From an uncultured Bacteroidota bacterium (lineage in GTDB: Bacteria; Bacteroidota; Bacteroidia; Flavobacteriales; Flavobacteriaceae), in the NCBI GenBank assembly GCA_903861155.1, contig CAIOTL010000213.1, positions 1 to 48,974 of the forward strand: 48,974 bases of DNA, in the 5' to 3' direction. How positions within the stretch are numbered: the stretch's first letter is position 1; every line of letters begins with the position of its first letter. Position numbers and translations under genes: made by a program. Below are positions 9,116 through 18,880 of the stretch, one piece after another. The notes under the pieces are model-generated. The model was not told where the DNA came from and did not search any database. It worked only from the letters and a program-made list of their open reading frames with translations.

Positions 9116-10746
9116 TATTGTTGTGCTTTTTTAAGTTCGACAGAGCTCAAGATTCGGTCTGAAATTTCATTTGCATATTTGTCGCCTTCTTCGTGAACAA
9201 TCATAATTTGCTGTAATCCGCCTTCTTGACGGAACAACAGCACTTCATAATATAGCTTTGTGCTGCTTTTACTGACACCGTCAATTTTCGAAAATGTTCC
9301 GTATCCCTTGATGCCTTTAATTCCTTCTTTTGTCTCGAAATCTTCCTGTTTTACAATCATATTTTGGACTCCTTGTGATTCTATCGATTTCAAGGTCACG
9401 TCCAATGCTTTTGACAAATCAATTTGTGTTTCTTGTTTGTAATTAAAGGTCGAAACCATAATGTAAAAATTGCCCATCAAACTTCCGTAAGCAAAAGATT
9501 GCATTTCCTTAATTAACGTCATTCCTTCTTTTGGAAGCGATTTTGCCAAGTCAATTCTTTTCAGAACTCTCGGCGTTTCAACTCTCACGCTCGGATTTCC
9601 GTACTCGCTTTTTACCCATTCGCCTTCGAGCAATTCTTTTGACGGATGTCCAATAATATTATCTTTTACATAATCGAAACCTTTGGTAACGATGAAAAAG
9701 GTTGTCGTTGCAAAAAGTAGAAACAGTACCGAAACAACCGTGATAACAATCCTTTTCTTCTTTTGTTTTTGCAATTCTTTTCTCAACTGTTCTTGGCGTT
9801 GCATTTCGTTTAGCAACATTTCTTCATTGTTTTCAACTACTACTGGAATCGATTTATCCAAAGTGACAATCGCTCTTTCCATTTTCTTTCTGTCTTCGGT
9901 AATTTCATAATCCAATGGTTTAGATTTGGCAAACTTCACCAAATCGGCTTGTTTTAAAACCACGAACAAATTTTCGATTGTTTCAGAAGAAAGCTTTAAT
10001 TTCTTTTTGAGCGAAGCCTCTTTCAATCCTTCAATCAATTCATAAGTCGTTCTTTCCATCGCTGGAATTTCTATCGCTTCTTCGATATAATTCCGAACAA
10101 TATTGGTCAATTCACTATAGTATTCCTTGATTTCACCGTGTTGCCAAAGTTCTTTCTTTTCCAAGGTATTGAGCAAACTAGTCGCTTTTTCAATCGGTGT
10201 TTTATAGATTTCCTCATCGGCTTTTTTCTTTTGGTGTTTTTTCACGTACCAATAAACCAATGCCCCAATACCGGCAATCAACAATAAAATTAAGAGATAT
10301 TTCCACCAATCTCCAGGAGAATTATCGGCGGGAGCAATGTCCTTGATGTCGAACATTTTTTGTTTTATAGTGTCGACAACAACATTTTCAACCTCAACTT
10401 TAATCGAATCGGACAAAAATGGTTTGTTATTGATTAAAATCTTGATACTCGGAATGGTATATTTTCCAGAATCAAATTGGGTCAAACCATATTTTTTAAT
10501 CAACTCATAACGGTCGTCTTTCTTAACGGTATCCACCGGATACGATTGAACTACTTCGAGAGCACCAATATTCTTCATCTTGGGAAAAACCACTTTTGAC
10601 TTGCTGTCAACGGTGGTTTTTAGCGTTAGTTTGAAATCGGCACCAATCTTCTTTTTGATAGAATCTACGCTGGTTACCACCTGTTTTTGTTGCGCAAAAA
10701 CGGCGGTTGAAAGCAGAAGTATTACTAAGTAAAATTTAATTTTCAT
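9115..10746 (-). CDS. Bat-operon two-TM membrane protein of unknown function (signal peptide, extracytoplasmic domain, TM, cytoplasmic domain, TM, C-terminal extracytoplasmic domain)
   Basis: Signal peptide MKIKFYLVILLLSTAVFAQ, TM YLLILLLIAGIGALVYWYV, second TM VITVVSVLFLLFATTTFFIV, position between DUF58 and BatA. Confidence 0.85.
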   Translation of the reverse strand: MKIKFYLVILLLSTAVFAQQKQVVTSVDSIKKKIGADFKLTLKTTVDSKSKVVFPKMKNIGALEVVQSYPVDTVKKDDRYELIKKYGLTQFDSGKYTIPSIKILINNKPFLSDSIKVEVENVVVDTIKQKMFDIKDIAPADNSPGDWWKYLLILLLIAGIGALVYWYVKKHQKKKADEEIYKTPIEKATSLLNTLEKKELWQHGEIKEYYSELTNIVRNYIEEAIEIPAMERTTYELIEGLKEASLKKKLKLSSETIENLFVVLKQADLVKFAKSKPLDYEITEDRKKMERAIVTLDKSIPVVVENNEEMLLNEMQRQEQLRKELQKQKKKRIVITVVSVLFLLFATTTFFIVTKGFDYVKDNIIGHPSKELLEGEWVKSEYGNPSVRVETPRVLKRIDLAKSLPKEGMTLIKEMQSFAYGSLMGNFYIMVSTFNYKQETQIDLSKALDVTLKSIESQGVQNMIVKQEDFETKEGIKGIKGYGTFSKIDGVSKSSTKLYYEVLLFRQEGGLQQIMIVHEEGDKYANEISDRILSSVELKKAQQ

Positions 10747-10758
10747 TTTTATTTATTT

Positions 10759-10773
10759 AAACCTTACAGGTTT
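10759..10773. repeat. short palindrome AAACCT-TAC-AGGTTT
   Basis: Perfect 6-bp arms, 3-nt loop, in the gap between the DUF58 gene and the downstream Bat gene. Confidence 0.5.
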
Positions 10774-10794
10774 TAAAAATCTTTGGGGTTTGTC

Positions 10795-11658
10795 TTATCT
10801 CGATTTAAAATAACCCAATAATTTTGTCACATAACTTTCGTCAACTCTCGTGTTTACAACTCCTGCTCCTGATTTGCTGAATGTTTCTTTGAAATATTTC
10901 ACTTTTTCGTGATAGTATTTTTCATAATTGATTCGCACCGATTTTGAACCCGTATCAATCAATTGGACTTCTCCGGTTTCGGCATCGAGCATCGAAACCA
11001 TTCCCAGATTTGGCATTTTCTCTTCGCGAATATCATACACGCGAATACCGGTAATGTCGTGTTTTTTGGAAGCTATTTTCAAAGTATGTTCATAATCTTC
11101 AGAAATAAAATCGGAAATCACGAACACGATGGCTTTCTTTTTTTGGGTACTCGACAAGAATCTCAGGGCTTGTGCAAAATCCGTTTTATAACTTTTTGGC
11201 TCAAATTCTATCAATTCCCGTATAATTCTCAAAACGTGCGAACGTCCTTTTTTAGGTGGAATATATAATTCGATTTGGTCCGAAAATAAAATCAAACCAA
11301 TTTTATCGTTGTTTTGTGTTGCCGAAAACGCCATCGTGGCGGCAATTTCGGTAACGATGTCTTTTTTGAATTGGTTTTTCGAACCGAAACTTTCCGAACC
11401 CGAAATATCAACCATCAACATCATCGTGAGCTCTCGTTCTTCCTCAAAAACTTTCACGTGCGCTTCATTATAACGAGCCGTCACATTCCAGTCAATAGCT
11501 CGAATATCGTCGCCATATTGGTACGGACGCACTTCGCTAAAAGTCATTCCGCGTCCTTTGAATGACGTATGATATTCGCCCGAAAATATGTGATCGCTCA
11601 ATCTTCGGGTTTTGATTTCTATTTTTCGAACTTTTTTTAATAGATCTTTTGTTTCCAT
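10795..11658 (-). CDS. DUF58 domain-containing protein
   Basis: FKGRGMTFSEVRPYQYGDDIRAIDWNVTARYNEAHVKVFEEERELTMMLMVDISGS is canonical DUF58. Start set to METKDLLKK (11658), because the longer track start translates an intergenic repeat. Confidence 0.94.
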   Translation of the reverse strand: METKDLLKKVRKIEIKTRRLSDHIFSGEYHTSFKGRGMTFSEVRPYQYGDDIRAIDWNVTARYNEAHVKVFEEERELTMMLMVDISGSESFGSKNQFKKDIVTEIAATMAFSATQNNDKIGLILFSDQIELYIPPKKGRSHVLRIIRELIEFEPKSYKTDFAQALRFLSSTQKKKAIVFVISDFISEDYEHTLKIASKKHDITGIRVYDIREEKMPNLGMVSMLDAETGEVQLIDTGSKSVRINYEKYYHEKVKYFKETFSKSGAGVVNTRVDESYVTKLLGYFKSR

Positions 11659-11668
11659 TTTTTTCTTG

Positions 11669-11694
11669 CCACAAAGGCACAAAGGCACAAAGTT
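11669..11694. repeat. CACAAAGG short tandem repeat (repeat-family arm)
   Basis: CCACAAAGGCACAAAGGCACAAAG in the moxR/DUF58 gap; same unit as the 40201-40244 palindrome. Confidence 0.7.
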
Positions 11695-11768
11695 TTGTTT
11701 GATTTAATAAGTTATTGAAACGTCCAAAGTGACAACTGATCACTAAAAACTGAATACTCTCAACTTAT

Positions 11769-12773
11769 TTACGGCACTTCAATTTCGTTTACGATTTTGT
11801 TGATGATATCAACCGAGCTAATGTTTTCGGCTTCTGCCTCATAAGTAAGTCCAATTCTGTGACGCAAAACATCGTGAACCACGGCGCGAACATCTTCTGG
11901 AATTACGTAGCCACGACGTTTGATAAAAGCGTAACATTTTGCGGCATTGGCCAAATTGATGCTTCCACGTGGTGAAGCTCCGAAACTGATTAGCGGTTTC
12001 AAATCGGCCAATTTATATTTCTCCGGATAACGGGTGGCGAAAACTATATCAAGAATATATTTTTCGATTTTTTCGTCCATGTAAACTTCGCGAACCGCTT
12101 CTTGTGCACGCAAAATTTGGTCCACCGAAACTACTGGATTTACTTTTTCGTAATTTCCTTTCAGGTTTTGGCGGACTACCATTCGCTCTTCATCCATTTT
12201 TGGATAATCGATAACGGTTTTCAACATAAAACGATCGACTTGCGCTTCCGGCAAAGGATACGTTCCTTCTTGTTCAATTGGATTTTGGGTGGCCAAAACT
12301 AAAAATGGTTTGTCTAATTTGAAAGTCATGTCGCCAATAGTTACTTGTTTTTCCTGCATTGCTTCCAATAATGCCGATTGCACTTTGGCTGGAGCTCGGT
12401 TAATCTCATCGGCGAGAACGAAATTGGCGAAAATTGGTCCTTTTTTTATGGAAAATTCATTGGCTTTAATATTGTAAATCATTGTTCCCACGACATCGGC
12501 AGGCAATAAATCTGGTGTAAACTGAATTCTGCTGAATGAACCGTGAACAGCTTGTGACAAAGTGTTGATGGCCAAAGTCTTTGCCAATCCAGGAACTCCT
12601 TCAAGCAAAATATGTCCTTGACCCAAAAGACCAATTAATAATCGCTCAATCATGTGCTTTTGACCCACAATTACTTTATTCATTTCCATAGTGAGCAAAT
12701 CGATAAAAGCACTTTCTCTTTCTATTTTTTCATTGATTGCCCTAATGTCCATAGTCGCTGTATTTTCTTCCAT
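11769..12773 (-). CDS. MoxR family AAA+ ATPase
   Basis: Walker A-like LLEGVPGLAKTLAI, Walker B FVLADEINRAPAKVQSALLEAMQE, sensor ATQNPIEQEGTYPLPEAQVDRFML. Confidence 0.96.
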   Translation of the reverse strand: MEENTATMDIRAINEKIERESAFIDLLTMEMNKVIVGQKHMIERLLIGLLGQGHILLEGVPGLAKTLAINTLSQAVHGSFSRIQFTPDLLPADVVGTMIYNIKANEFSIKKGPIFANFVLADEINRAPAKVQSALLEAMQEKQVTIGDMTFKLDKPFLVLATQNPIEQEGTYPLPEAQVDRFMLKTVIDYPKMDEERMVVRQNLKGNYEKVNPVVSVDQILRAQEAVREVYMDEKIEKYILDIVFATRYPEKYKLADLKPLISFGASPRGSINLANAAKCYAFIKRRGYVIPEDVRAVVHDVLRHRIGLTYEAEAENISSVDIINKIVNEIEVP

Positions 12774-12986
12774 TTTCCTATTTTAATTACTGTAAATTGA
12801 ATTCGTTATTTTTGACGGTGCAAATTGAATTTTTTTTTAGAAGTTCGATGTTAAAAAATGGTTAAAACTTCTTATAAACACTGAATTTTAAGGATGATTT
12901 GTGATAGTATTTTCATAATTTTAAAGTTTTAAACAAATACACCTCAAAATAGAGGATTTTCTAATTTTATTATAGCTTTTAAACCA

Positions 12987-13859
12987 ATGACAAAAACACC
13001 TTTTTCCAAGATAATTGCCGGCACGATGACATGGGGAATTTGGGGCAAGAATCTTGATCAAACCCAAATGATTGATTTAATCAATACCTGCATCGAAAGT
13101 GGAATTACCACATTTGACCACGCCGATATTTATGGCGGTTATACCACCGAAGCTGCTTTTGGCAATGCTTTTGGCAAAAGCCGGATTGAAAGGCAAAAAA
13201 TCCAACTGATTTCCAAATGCTGTATCCAATTAGTTTCTGGAAACAGAAATACAAAAATAAAGCATTATGATTATTCGAAATCGCACATTATTGGGTCGGC
13301 AGAAAATTCGCTTAAAAATTTAAAAACCGATTATTTGGATCTGCTTTTATTGCACCGACCAAGTCCGCTGATGCAGGTTGACGAAATTGCCGAAGCGGTT
13401 GAAAAACTCAAAAATGAAGGCAAAATTTTAGATTTTGGCGTTTCGAATTTTACGCCGAGCCAAACCGATTTCATCCAGACAAAAACCAAGGTTAATTATA
13501 ACCAAATCGAGTTTTCAGTGACCCATTTTGAAGCGATGCTCAACGGAAGTTTAGACCATATGCAAACTAAAGGAATCGTGCCAATGTGTTGGTCTCCGCT
13601 TGGATCTGTCTTCAAAAAAGAGGAGGATAAATCCATTCGAATTATGAAATTAGCAACTCAACTTTCGTTGAAATACAATATCGAAATTGACCTTTTATTA
13701 CTAGCTTGGATCCTGAAACACCCTTCGGGAATTTTGCCCGTTTGTGGTACTGCCAACAAAACCAGAATTGCTGATTTAATGAAAGCAACGACGATCGAGA
13801 TGGAACTGGAAGATTGGTTTGCTTTTTGGAGTGAAAGTGCTGGGAAAGATGTTCCTTAA
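12987..13859 (+). CDS. aldo/keto reductase
   Basis: GITTFDHADIYGGYTTEAAFG, LDLLLLHRPSPLM, ILDFGVSNFTPSQ. Confidence 0.93.
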   Translation: MTKTPFSKIIAGTMTWGIWGKNLDQTQMIDLINTCIESGITTFDHADIYGGYTTEAAFGNAFGKSRIERQKIQLISKCCIQLVSGNRNTKIKHYDYSKSHIIGSAENSLKNLKTDYLDLLLLHRPSPLMQVDEIAEAVEKLKNEGKILDFGVSNFTPSQTDFIQTKTKVNYNQIEFSVTHFEAMLNGSLDHMQTKGIVPMCWSPLGSVFKKEEDKSIRIMKLATQLSLKYNIEIDLLLLAWILKHPSGILPVCGTANKTRIADLMKATTIEMELEDWFAFWSESAGKDVP

Positions 13860-13909
13860 AAAAGGAAAAATATTTAGATAAAAATGAATTTAATAATAAC
13901 TAATAAATT

Positions 13910-14665
13910 ATGAGTAAAATAGCCCTGGTTACTGGAGCGACAAGCGGTATTGGAAGAGCAACAGCAAGAATATTGGCAAAAAACAATTATAAAATTATTC
14001 TCTGTGGACGGCGAGAAGACCGATTGGAGGCCCTCAAAAAAGAACTTTCAGAATTTACGGAAATCTACACATTGTCGTTTGATGTTCGGGACAGAAAAGC
14101 TGTTTTTGAAAACATAAATTCTTTGCCCGAAGCCTTTTCAAAAATTGATGTTTTAATCAATAATGCTGGAAATGCCCATGGTTTGGATCCAATCCAAAAT
14201 GGAGATTTAGATGATTGGGATGCAATGATTGACATTAATATTAAAGGACTTTTGTATGTATCGAAAGCTATAATTCCAAAAATGATTGCCCAAAAATCAG
14301 GACATATTATTAATATTGGCTCAACAGCTGCTAAGGAAGTTTACCCAAATGGCAATGTATATTGCGCCTCCAAACATGCAGTAGATGCCTTAAATCAAGG
14401 GATACGAATCGATTTAAACCCTTATGGAATTCGAGTTGGAGCCATTCATCCCGGTATGGTTTCGACAGAATTTAGTGAAGTACGCTTTAAAGGAAACACC
14501 GATAAAGCAGCCAACATCTATAAAGGTTTTGAACCATTGAAAGCAGAAGATATTGCTGATATTATTCACTTTGTAGTCTCAAGACCTTACCATGTAAATA
14601 TTGCAGATTTAGTTGTAATGCCAACAGCACAGGCTTCTGCTACAATCATAAATCGGTCTCTTTGA
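13910..14665 (+). CDS. SDR family NAD(P)-dependent oxidoreductase
   Basis: TGATSGIG cofactor motif, LINNAGNAHG, YCASKHAVD active site, HPGMV. Confidence 0.96.
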   Translation: MSKIALVTGATSGIGRATARILAKNNYKIILCGRREDRLEALKKELSEFTEIYTLSFDVRDRKAVFENINSLPEAFSKIDVLINNAGNAHGLDPIQNGDLDDWDAMIDINIKGLLYVSKAIIPKMIAQKSGHIINIGSTAAKEVYPNGNVYCASKHAVDALNQGIRIDLNPYGIRVGAIHPGMVSTEFSEVRFKGNTDKAANIYKGFEPLKAEDIADIIHFVVSRPYHVNIADLVVMPTAQASATIINRSL

Positions 14666-14697
14666 TCCTTGTAAAATTTAATTTATAAATCAATACA

Positions 14698-15837
14698 ATG
14701 ATCAACAAACGTCTTCTCATAAAAAACCTTCTTGCTCACAATGATGAAAGCAGTTTTTATGATAAAAAACGTCAGTTAAATTTGCATACCCGTGAGGGAA
14801 AAGCGAAGTTTTTGAAACATATTTGTGCCTTATCCAATTCGAATCCAACGAATAATTCCTACATTGTCGTTGGTGTTGAGGATCGAGATAATGAGATTGT
14901 GGGCGACGATTTTTTTGATGATAGTCATATTCAGAATTTGGTCAATGCTTATCTCGAAAATCCACCTAAAATTCAATACGAAAATGTGCCTTTTCCCAAT
15001 TTGCCCAAAGACAAAGTCGTGGGTTTGGTAACCATAAAACCCAAAAACAAGACTTCGCATTTCAAAAAAGGAATTCATACCATTCCTACCAGCAGTACTT
15101 TTATAAGACGCGGCAGCAATACCGTTCCTGTTGAAGATGAAATTGAAAAGAACTATCAAAATACAGAAACCGTCATCGGCATTGAAAATAATTCCAGAAA
15201 CAATATCGAATATACACTCGATGGTGTGTTTGATTTTATGAATTTTCGGCACAAAGATATGGCGCCAAAATATAAGGTTTTCAAGGAATTATTTATTATT
15301 TGCTGGGCCGGAGTTCCCAAAAAATCCCGTGACAAAACTTTTCTTTCCCGAGTTGACATTGAACTCATCAATGAACAAATCAAATTGTTTTATTCGGCTC
15401 AAGACGTGGTGACGATAACTTTTGACGAGGATTCTTTTACCATTATCGAATATGTTTCTTTGGGTTTGAATGACAAAACAAGCTTTTATGCTTTGGAAAA
15501 ACAAACCATACATTTTCACGATAACGGCTATTATAAAATTGACCGAGAAATGCTTTTTCAACCGCCTGAATTTAATAGAAAAATGTTGTTTCACATTTAT
15601 AATTCGAATATTTCTTTGCTCAACAAACTCCAAAAAGGGCTTTCTCTAAACGAAAGGGAACAGAAAGATTTAGTGAATTTACCATCGACTTTTATGATTT
15701 GTTACCTCAACGGATTTGAAGATGCCAAACAAAAATTAATTGATGCCAAAACACTTTTAAAACCTTTTACACAAGTATATTTGTCCTTTAAAGAAGCGTT
15801 GCGGATTTTGAGGAAGATGAAGTATGATGTACAGTAA
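14698..15837 (+). CDS. AlbA_2/Schlafen-like ATP-binding domain protein
   Basis: N-terminal region TREGKAKFLKHICALSNSNPTNNSYIVVGVEDRDNEIVGDDF...STFIRRGSNTVPV resembles the AlbA_2 (DNA-binding/divergent AAA_4) domain. Confidence 0.75.
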   Translation: MINKRLLIKNLLAHNDESSFYDKKRQLNLHTREGKAKFLKHICALSNSNPTNNSYIVVGVEDRDNEIVGDDFFDDSHIQNLVNAYLENPPKIQYENVPFPNLPKDKVVGLVTIKPKNKTSHFKKGIHTIPTSSTFIRRGSNTVPVEDEIEKNYQNTETVIGIENNSRNNIEYTLDGVFDFMNFRHKDMAPKYKVFKELFIICWAGVPKKSRDKTFLSRVDIELINEQIKLFYSAQDVVTITFDEDSFTIIEYVSLGLNDKTSFYALEKQTIHFHDNGYYKIDREMLFQPPEFNRKMLFHIYNSNISLLNKLQKGLSLNEREQKDLVNLPSTFMICYLNGFEDAKQKLIDAKTLLKPFTQVYLSFKEALRILRKMKYDVQ

Positions 15838-15848
15838 AAAATATTAAA

Positions 15849-16574
15849 ATGAGAACACTCGTTATAGGCGATATTCACGGAGGTTTGCGTGCGTTGCATC
15901 AAATTATGGAACGAGCCAAAGTAACTCCAAACGACACCTTGATTTTTCTAGGAGATTATGTCGATGGCTGGAGCCAATCACCCCAAGTGATTGATTATTT
16001 GATGGAATTGAAAACCACTCACAATTGCATTTGCATCCTTGGCAATCACGACGAATTATTGCTCGAATGGCTAGATAAAAGTAAGGACAATCTTTTGTGG
16101 TACAAGCATGGAGGCGAATCAACGGTTTTGGCTTATTCAAATACTAATGTAAAAACCATCAAAAAACATATTGGGTTTCTGAAATCTTTAAAAAATTATC
16201 ATCTCGACGGACAGAATCGGTTGTTTATTCATGCCGGTTTTACCAATTTGAACGGAGTTGATTTTGAATATTTTCCAAAACTTTTTTATTGGGACAGAAC
16301 ACTATGGGAAACGGCTTTGGCATTGGACAAAAAAATAAAAACTACCGATTTATCCTATCCAAAAAGACTGACTTTATACAAGGAAATCTACATAGGCCAC
16401 ACGCCGGTTTCACGGATTGACAAAAGCATTCCTTTAAATATGGCTAATGTTTGGAATGTTGACACCGGTGCAGCATTCAATGGTCCGTTAACGATTATGG
16501 ATATTGATACCAAGGCATTTTGGCAAAGTGAACCTTTACCTACTTTATACCCGAATGAAAAAGGTAGGAATTAA
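15849..16574 (+). CDS. metallophosphoesterase (PPP-type serine/threonine phosphatase or ApaH-like)
   Basis: Phosphoesterase motifs GDIHGG, GDYVDGWSQS, LGNHDELLLEW, GHTPV. Confidence 0.92.
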   Translation: MRTLVIGDIHGGLRALHQIMERAKVTPNDTLIFLGDYVDGWSQSPQVIDYLMELKTTHNCICILGNHDELLLEWLDKSKDNLLWYKHGGESTVLAYSNTNVKTIKKHIGFLKSLKNYHLDGQNRLFIHAGFTNLNGVDFEYFPKLFYWDRTLWETALALDKKIKTTDLSYPKRLTLYKEIYIGHTPVSRIDKSIPLNMANVWNVDTGAAFNGPLTIMDIDTKAFWQSEPLPTLYPNEKGRN

Positions 16575-16583
16575 AAATACCCT

Positions 16584-16591
16584 ATATTTGC
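16584..16591 (+). promoter_or_regulatory. putative -7 element TATATTTG
   Basis: TATATTTG 14 nt upstream of the ATG at 16605; no clear -33 TTG identified. Confidence 0.35.
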
Positions 16592-16604
16592 AAAAATTTA
16601 AATA

Positions 16605-17099
16605 ATGAAAAAACTTTTTACAATAGTATTACTAGGAGCATTTTGCATACTAAATGCGCAATCCTTTAAAGGTAATGGAGATATTAAAGGTCAAGTTGGT
16701 CTAAATCTTCAAAATGGAGGAACAGGTATTTTCGTCTCTTCTGATTTTGGAATTGGACAAAATATGTCCCTAGGACTTGCCGCTGATTATTTGTTATCCG
16801 TAAATGAAATTGCAGGTTTTAGACCAAGTTTTGGAAACAGAATAGATTTAAAAGCTAGATGGAATGCCAATCTGGGAAATGTTTTGAAATTAGAACCTAA
16901 TATGGATATCTATCCAGGATTAGATTTAGGGTTGAAAAATTTTGGGGCTCATCTTGGTTTTCGTTATTTCTTTACAGATGGTTTTGGATTGTTTGGCGAA
17001 GCTGGTGTTCCAATTGCTAAATACGATGCCAATGCTACTGGTTTTCATAATTTAAACAACCAATTTATTCTTAATCTTGGGGCTTCTTTCAATTTATAG
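16605..17099 (+). CDS. small outer-membrane beta-barrel-like protein (flavobacterial)
   Basis: Signal peptide MKKLFTIVLLGAFCILNAQ, alternating Gly/aromatic strands, C-terminal FILNLGASFNL ending. Confidence 0.8.
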   Translation: MKKLFTIVLLGAFCILNAQSFKGNGDIKGQVGLNLQNGGTGIFVSSDFGIGQNMSLGLAADYLLSVNEIAGFRPSFGNRIDLKARWNANLGNVLKLEPNMDIYPGLDLGLKNFGAHLGFRYFFTDGFGLFGEAGVPIAKYDANATGFHNLNNQFILNLGASFNL

Positions 17100-17131
17100 A
17101 AAGTCACAATCAAAGATGATTTAAAATATTT

Positions 17132-18688
17132 CTATTCAAAATCGAATTTTATTCCTTGTGCCAAGGGCAAACTTGTGGTGTAATTAATCGTGTTTGTTTG
17201 ACGACGCATATAAATTTTCCAAGCATCAGAACCGGATTCTCGTCCGCCACCCGTTTCTTTTTCTCCTCCAAAAGCGCCTCCAATTTCGGCACCTGAAGTT
17301 CCGATGTTTACATTGGCAATGCCACAATCGGAACCCACAACCGACAAGAAAAGTTCGGCTTCACGCAAATTATTCGTCATGATGGCTGAAGAAAGCCCTT
17401 GTACCACTCCGTTTTGGATTTCGATGGCATTTTCAACCGAACCTGAATATTTTAAAAGATATAAAACTGGCGCGAAAGTTTCGTGTTGCACGATTTCAAA
17501 TGAATTTTTGGCTTCGGCAATCGCTGGTTTTACATAACAACCGCTTTCGTATCCTTCGCCAGAAATTACACCACCTTCAACAAGGATTTTTCCTCCTTCT
17601 TGCACCACTTTTGTCAAAGCGCTAGTGTACAATTCTACAGCTTGTTTATCGATTAATGGACCAACGTGATTTTTTTCGTCCAAAGGATTTCCTATTTTCA
17701 ATTGGCCGTATGCCGAAACAAGCGCATCTTTTACTGTTTCATAAATACTTTCGTGAATAATTAAACGACGAGTTGATGTACAACGTTGACCTGCTGTTCC
17801 CACAGCTCCAAAAACAGCTCCAATTACCGTCATTTTTATGTCGGCGTTTGGTGTTACGATGATAGCGTTGTTGCCACCTAATTCTAACAAAGATTTTCCC
17901 AAACGACCAGCTACTGCTTGCGCCACTATTTTCCCCATTCGGATAGAACCTGTTGCTGAAATAAGTGGAATTCGTTTATCGTTGGTCATTAATTGTCCCA
18001 CTCTGTAATCACCATTTATCAAGCAAGAAATTCCTTCTGGCAGTTTATTTTCCTTGATGACTTCGGCAATAATATTTTGGCAGGCAATGCCGCAAAGTGG
18101 AGTTTTTTCGGATGGTTTCCAAATGCAAACATCACCAGAAATCCAAGCCAAAGCAGTATTCCAAGCCCAAACTGCCACCGGAAAATTGAATGCCGAAATA
18201 ATTCCGACAATTCCCAAGGGATGATATTGCTCATACATTCGGTGTCCAGGACGTTCCGAGTGCATGGTTAATCCGTGTAATTGACGCGAAAGTCCAACTG
18301 CAAAATCGCAAATGTCTATCATTTCCTGAACCTCGCCGTAACCTTCTTGCAATGATTTTCCCATTTCATAAGAAACCAATTTGCCTAAAGCTTCTTTATT
18401 TTTTCGTAGTTTATCTCCAAATTGACGCACGATTTCGCCACGTTGTGGTGCTGGCATCAAACGAAATGTTTTGAAAGCTTCGTTCGCTGTTTGCATTACT
18501 TTTTCGTAATCGTCGGCAGAGGTAGTTTTTACTGATGCTATTAATAATCCGTCAACAGGCGAAAAACTTTCGAGGATTTCCCCGTTTGAAAAATGATTTA
18601 TTCCTGTTGAAGTTCCTTCATTTATATCTTTCACACCAAGTTGTGCCAAAGCTTCTTTTATTCCGAATTGATTTGCATTTGTTGTCAA
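17132..18688 (-). CDS. aldehyde dehydrogenase family protein (ALDH7A1 / alpha-aminoadipic semialdehyde dehydrogenase-like)
   Basis: GNNAIIV, AGQRCTSTRRL, FAPVLYLLKY, GIANVNIGTSGAEIGGAFGGEKETGGGRESGSDAWK. Start likely TTG at 18688 (MTTNANQFGI); the track's TTG at 18727 overlaps a candidate -7 element. Confidence 0.9.
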   Translation of the reverse strand: MTTNANQFGIKEALAQLGVKDINEGTSTGINHFSNGEILESFSPVDGLLIASVKTTSADDYEKVMQTANEAFKTFRLMPAPQRGEIVRQFGDKLRKNKEALGKLVSYEMGKSLQEGYGEVQEMIDICDFAVGLSRQLHGLTMHSERPGHRMYEQYHPLGIVGIISAFNFPVAVWAWNTALAWISGDVCIWKPSEKTPLCGIACQNIIAEVIKENKLPEGISCLINGDYRVGQLMTNDKRIPLISATGSIRMGKIVAQAVAGRLGKSLLELGGNNAIIVTPNADIKMTVIGAVFGAVGTAGQRCTSTRRLIIHESIYETVKDALVSAYGQLKIGNPLDEKNHVGPLIDKQAVELYTSALTKVVQEGGKILVEGGVISGEGYESGCYVKPAIAEAKNSFEIVQHETFAPVLYLLKYSGSVENAIEIQNGVVQGLSSAIMTNNLREAELFLSVVGSDCGIANVNIGTSGAEIGGAFGGEKETGGGRESGSDAWKIYMRRQTNTINYTTSLPLAQGIKFDFE

Positions 18689-18723
18689 TGTAACTTTTTT
18701 AGTTATAATTGTTATATTTTTAT

Positions 18724-18731
18724 ACAAATGT
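18724..18731 (-). promoter_or_regulatory. putative -7 element TACATTTG for the ALDH gene
   Basis: Reverse complement reads gtaaTACATTTGtataaaaat; matches TANNTTTG. Confidence 0.4.
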
Positions 18732-18880
18732 ATTACATAAAGACGAATTTCACGAATTATGTGAAAATAAAATATTTAGACAATTAACTTAAAATGAAAT
18801 AGGTAAGAAAATCTATTTTTAACCCCAATTTTAAAATGGAATAATTTATGTATGAAACGAAATTTAATTAATTTAAAAAA

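Noticed and set aside
3755-12773. MoxR plus vWA proteins as a MoxR-vWA defence or conflict system
   Set aside because: Gene order and content match the chromosomal Bat (aerotolerance-type) operon common in Bacteroidota; no toxin, nuclease or phage-linked genes are present.
14698-15837. AlbA_2/Schlafen-like protein as an anti-phage effector
   Set aside because: Neighbours are housekeeping-type genes with no defence island context; kept only as an AlbA_2-phosphoesterase pair.
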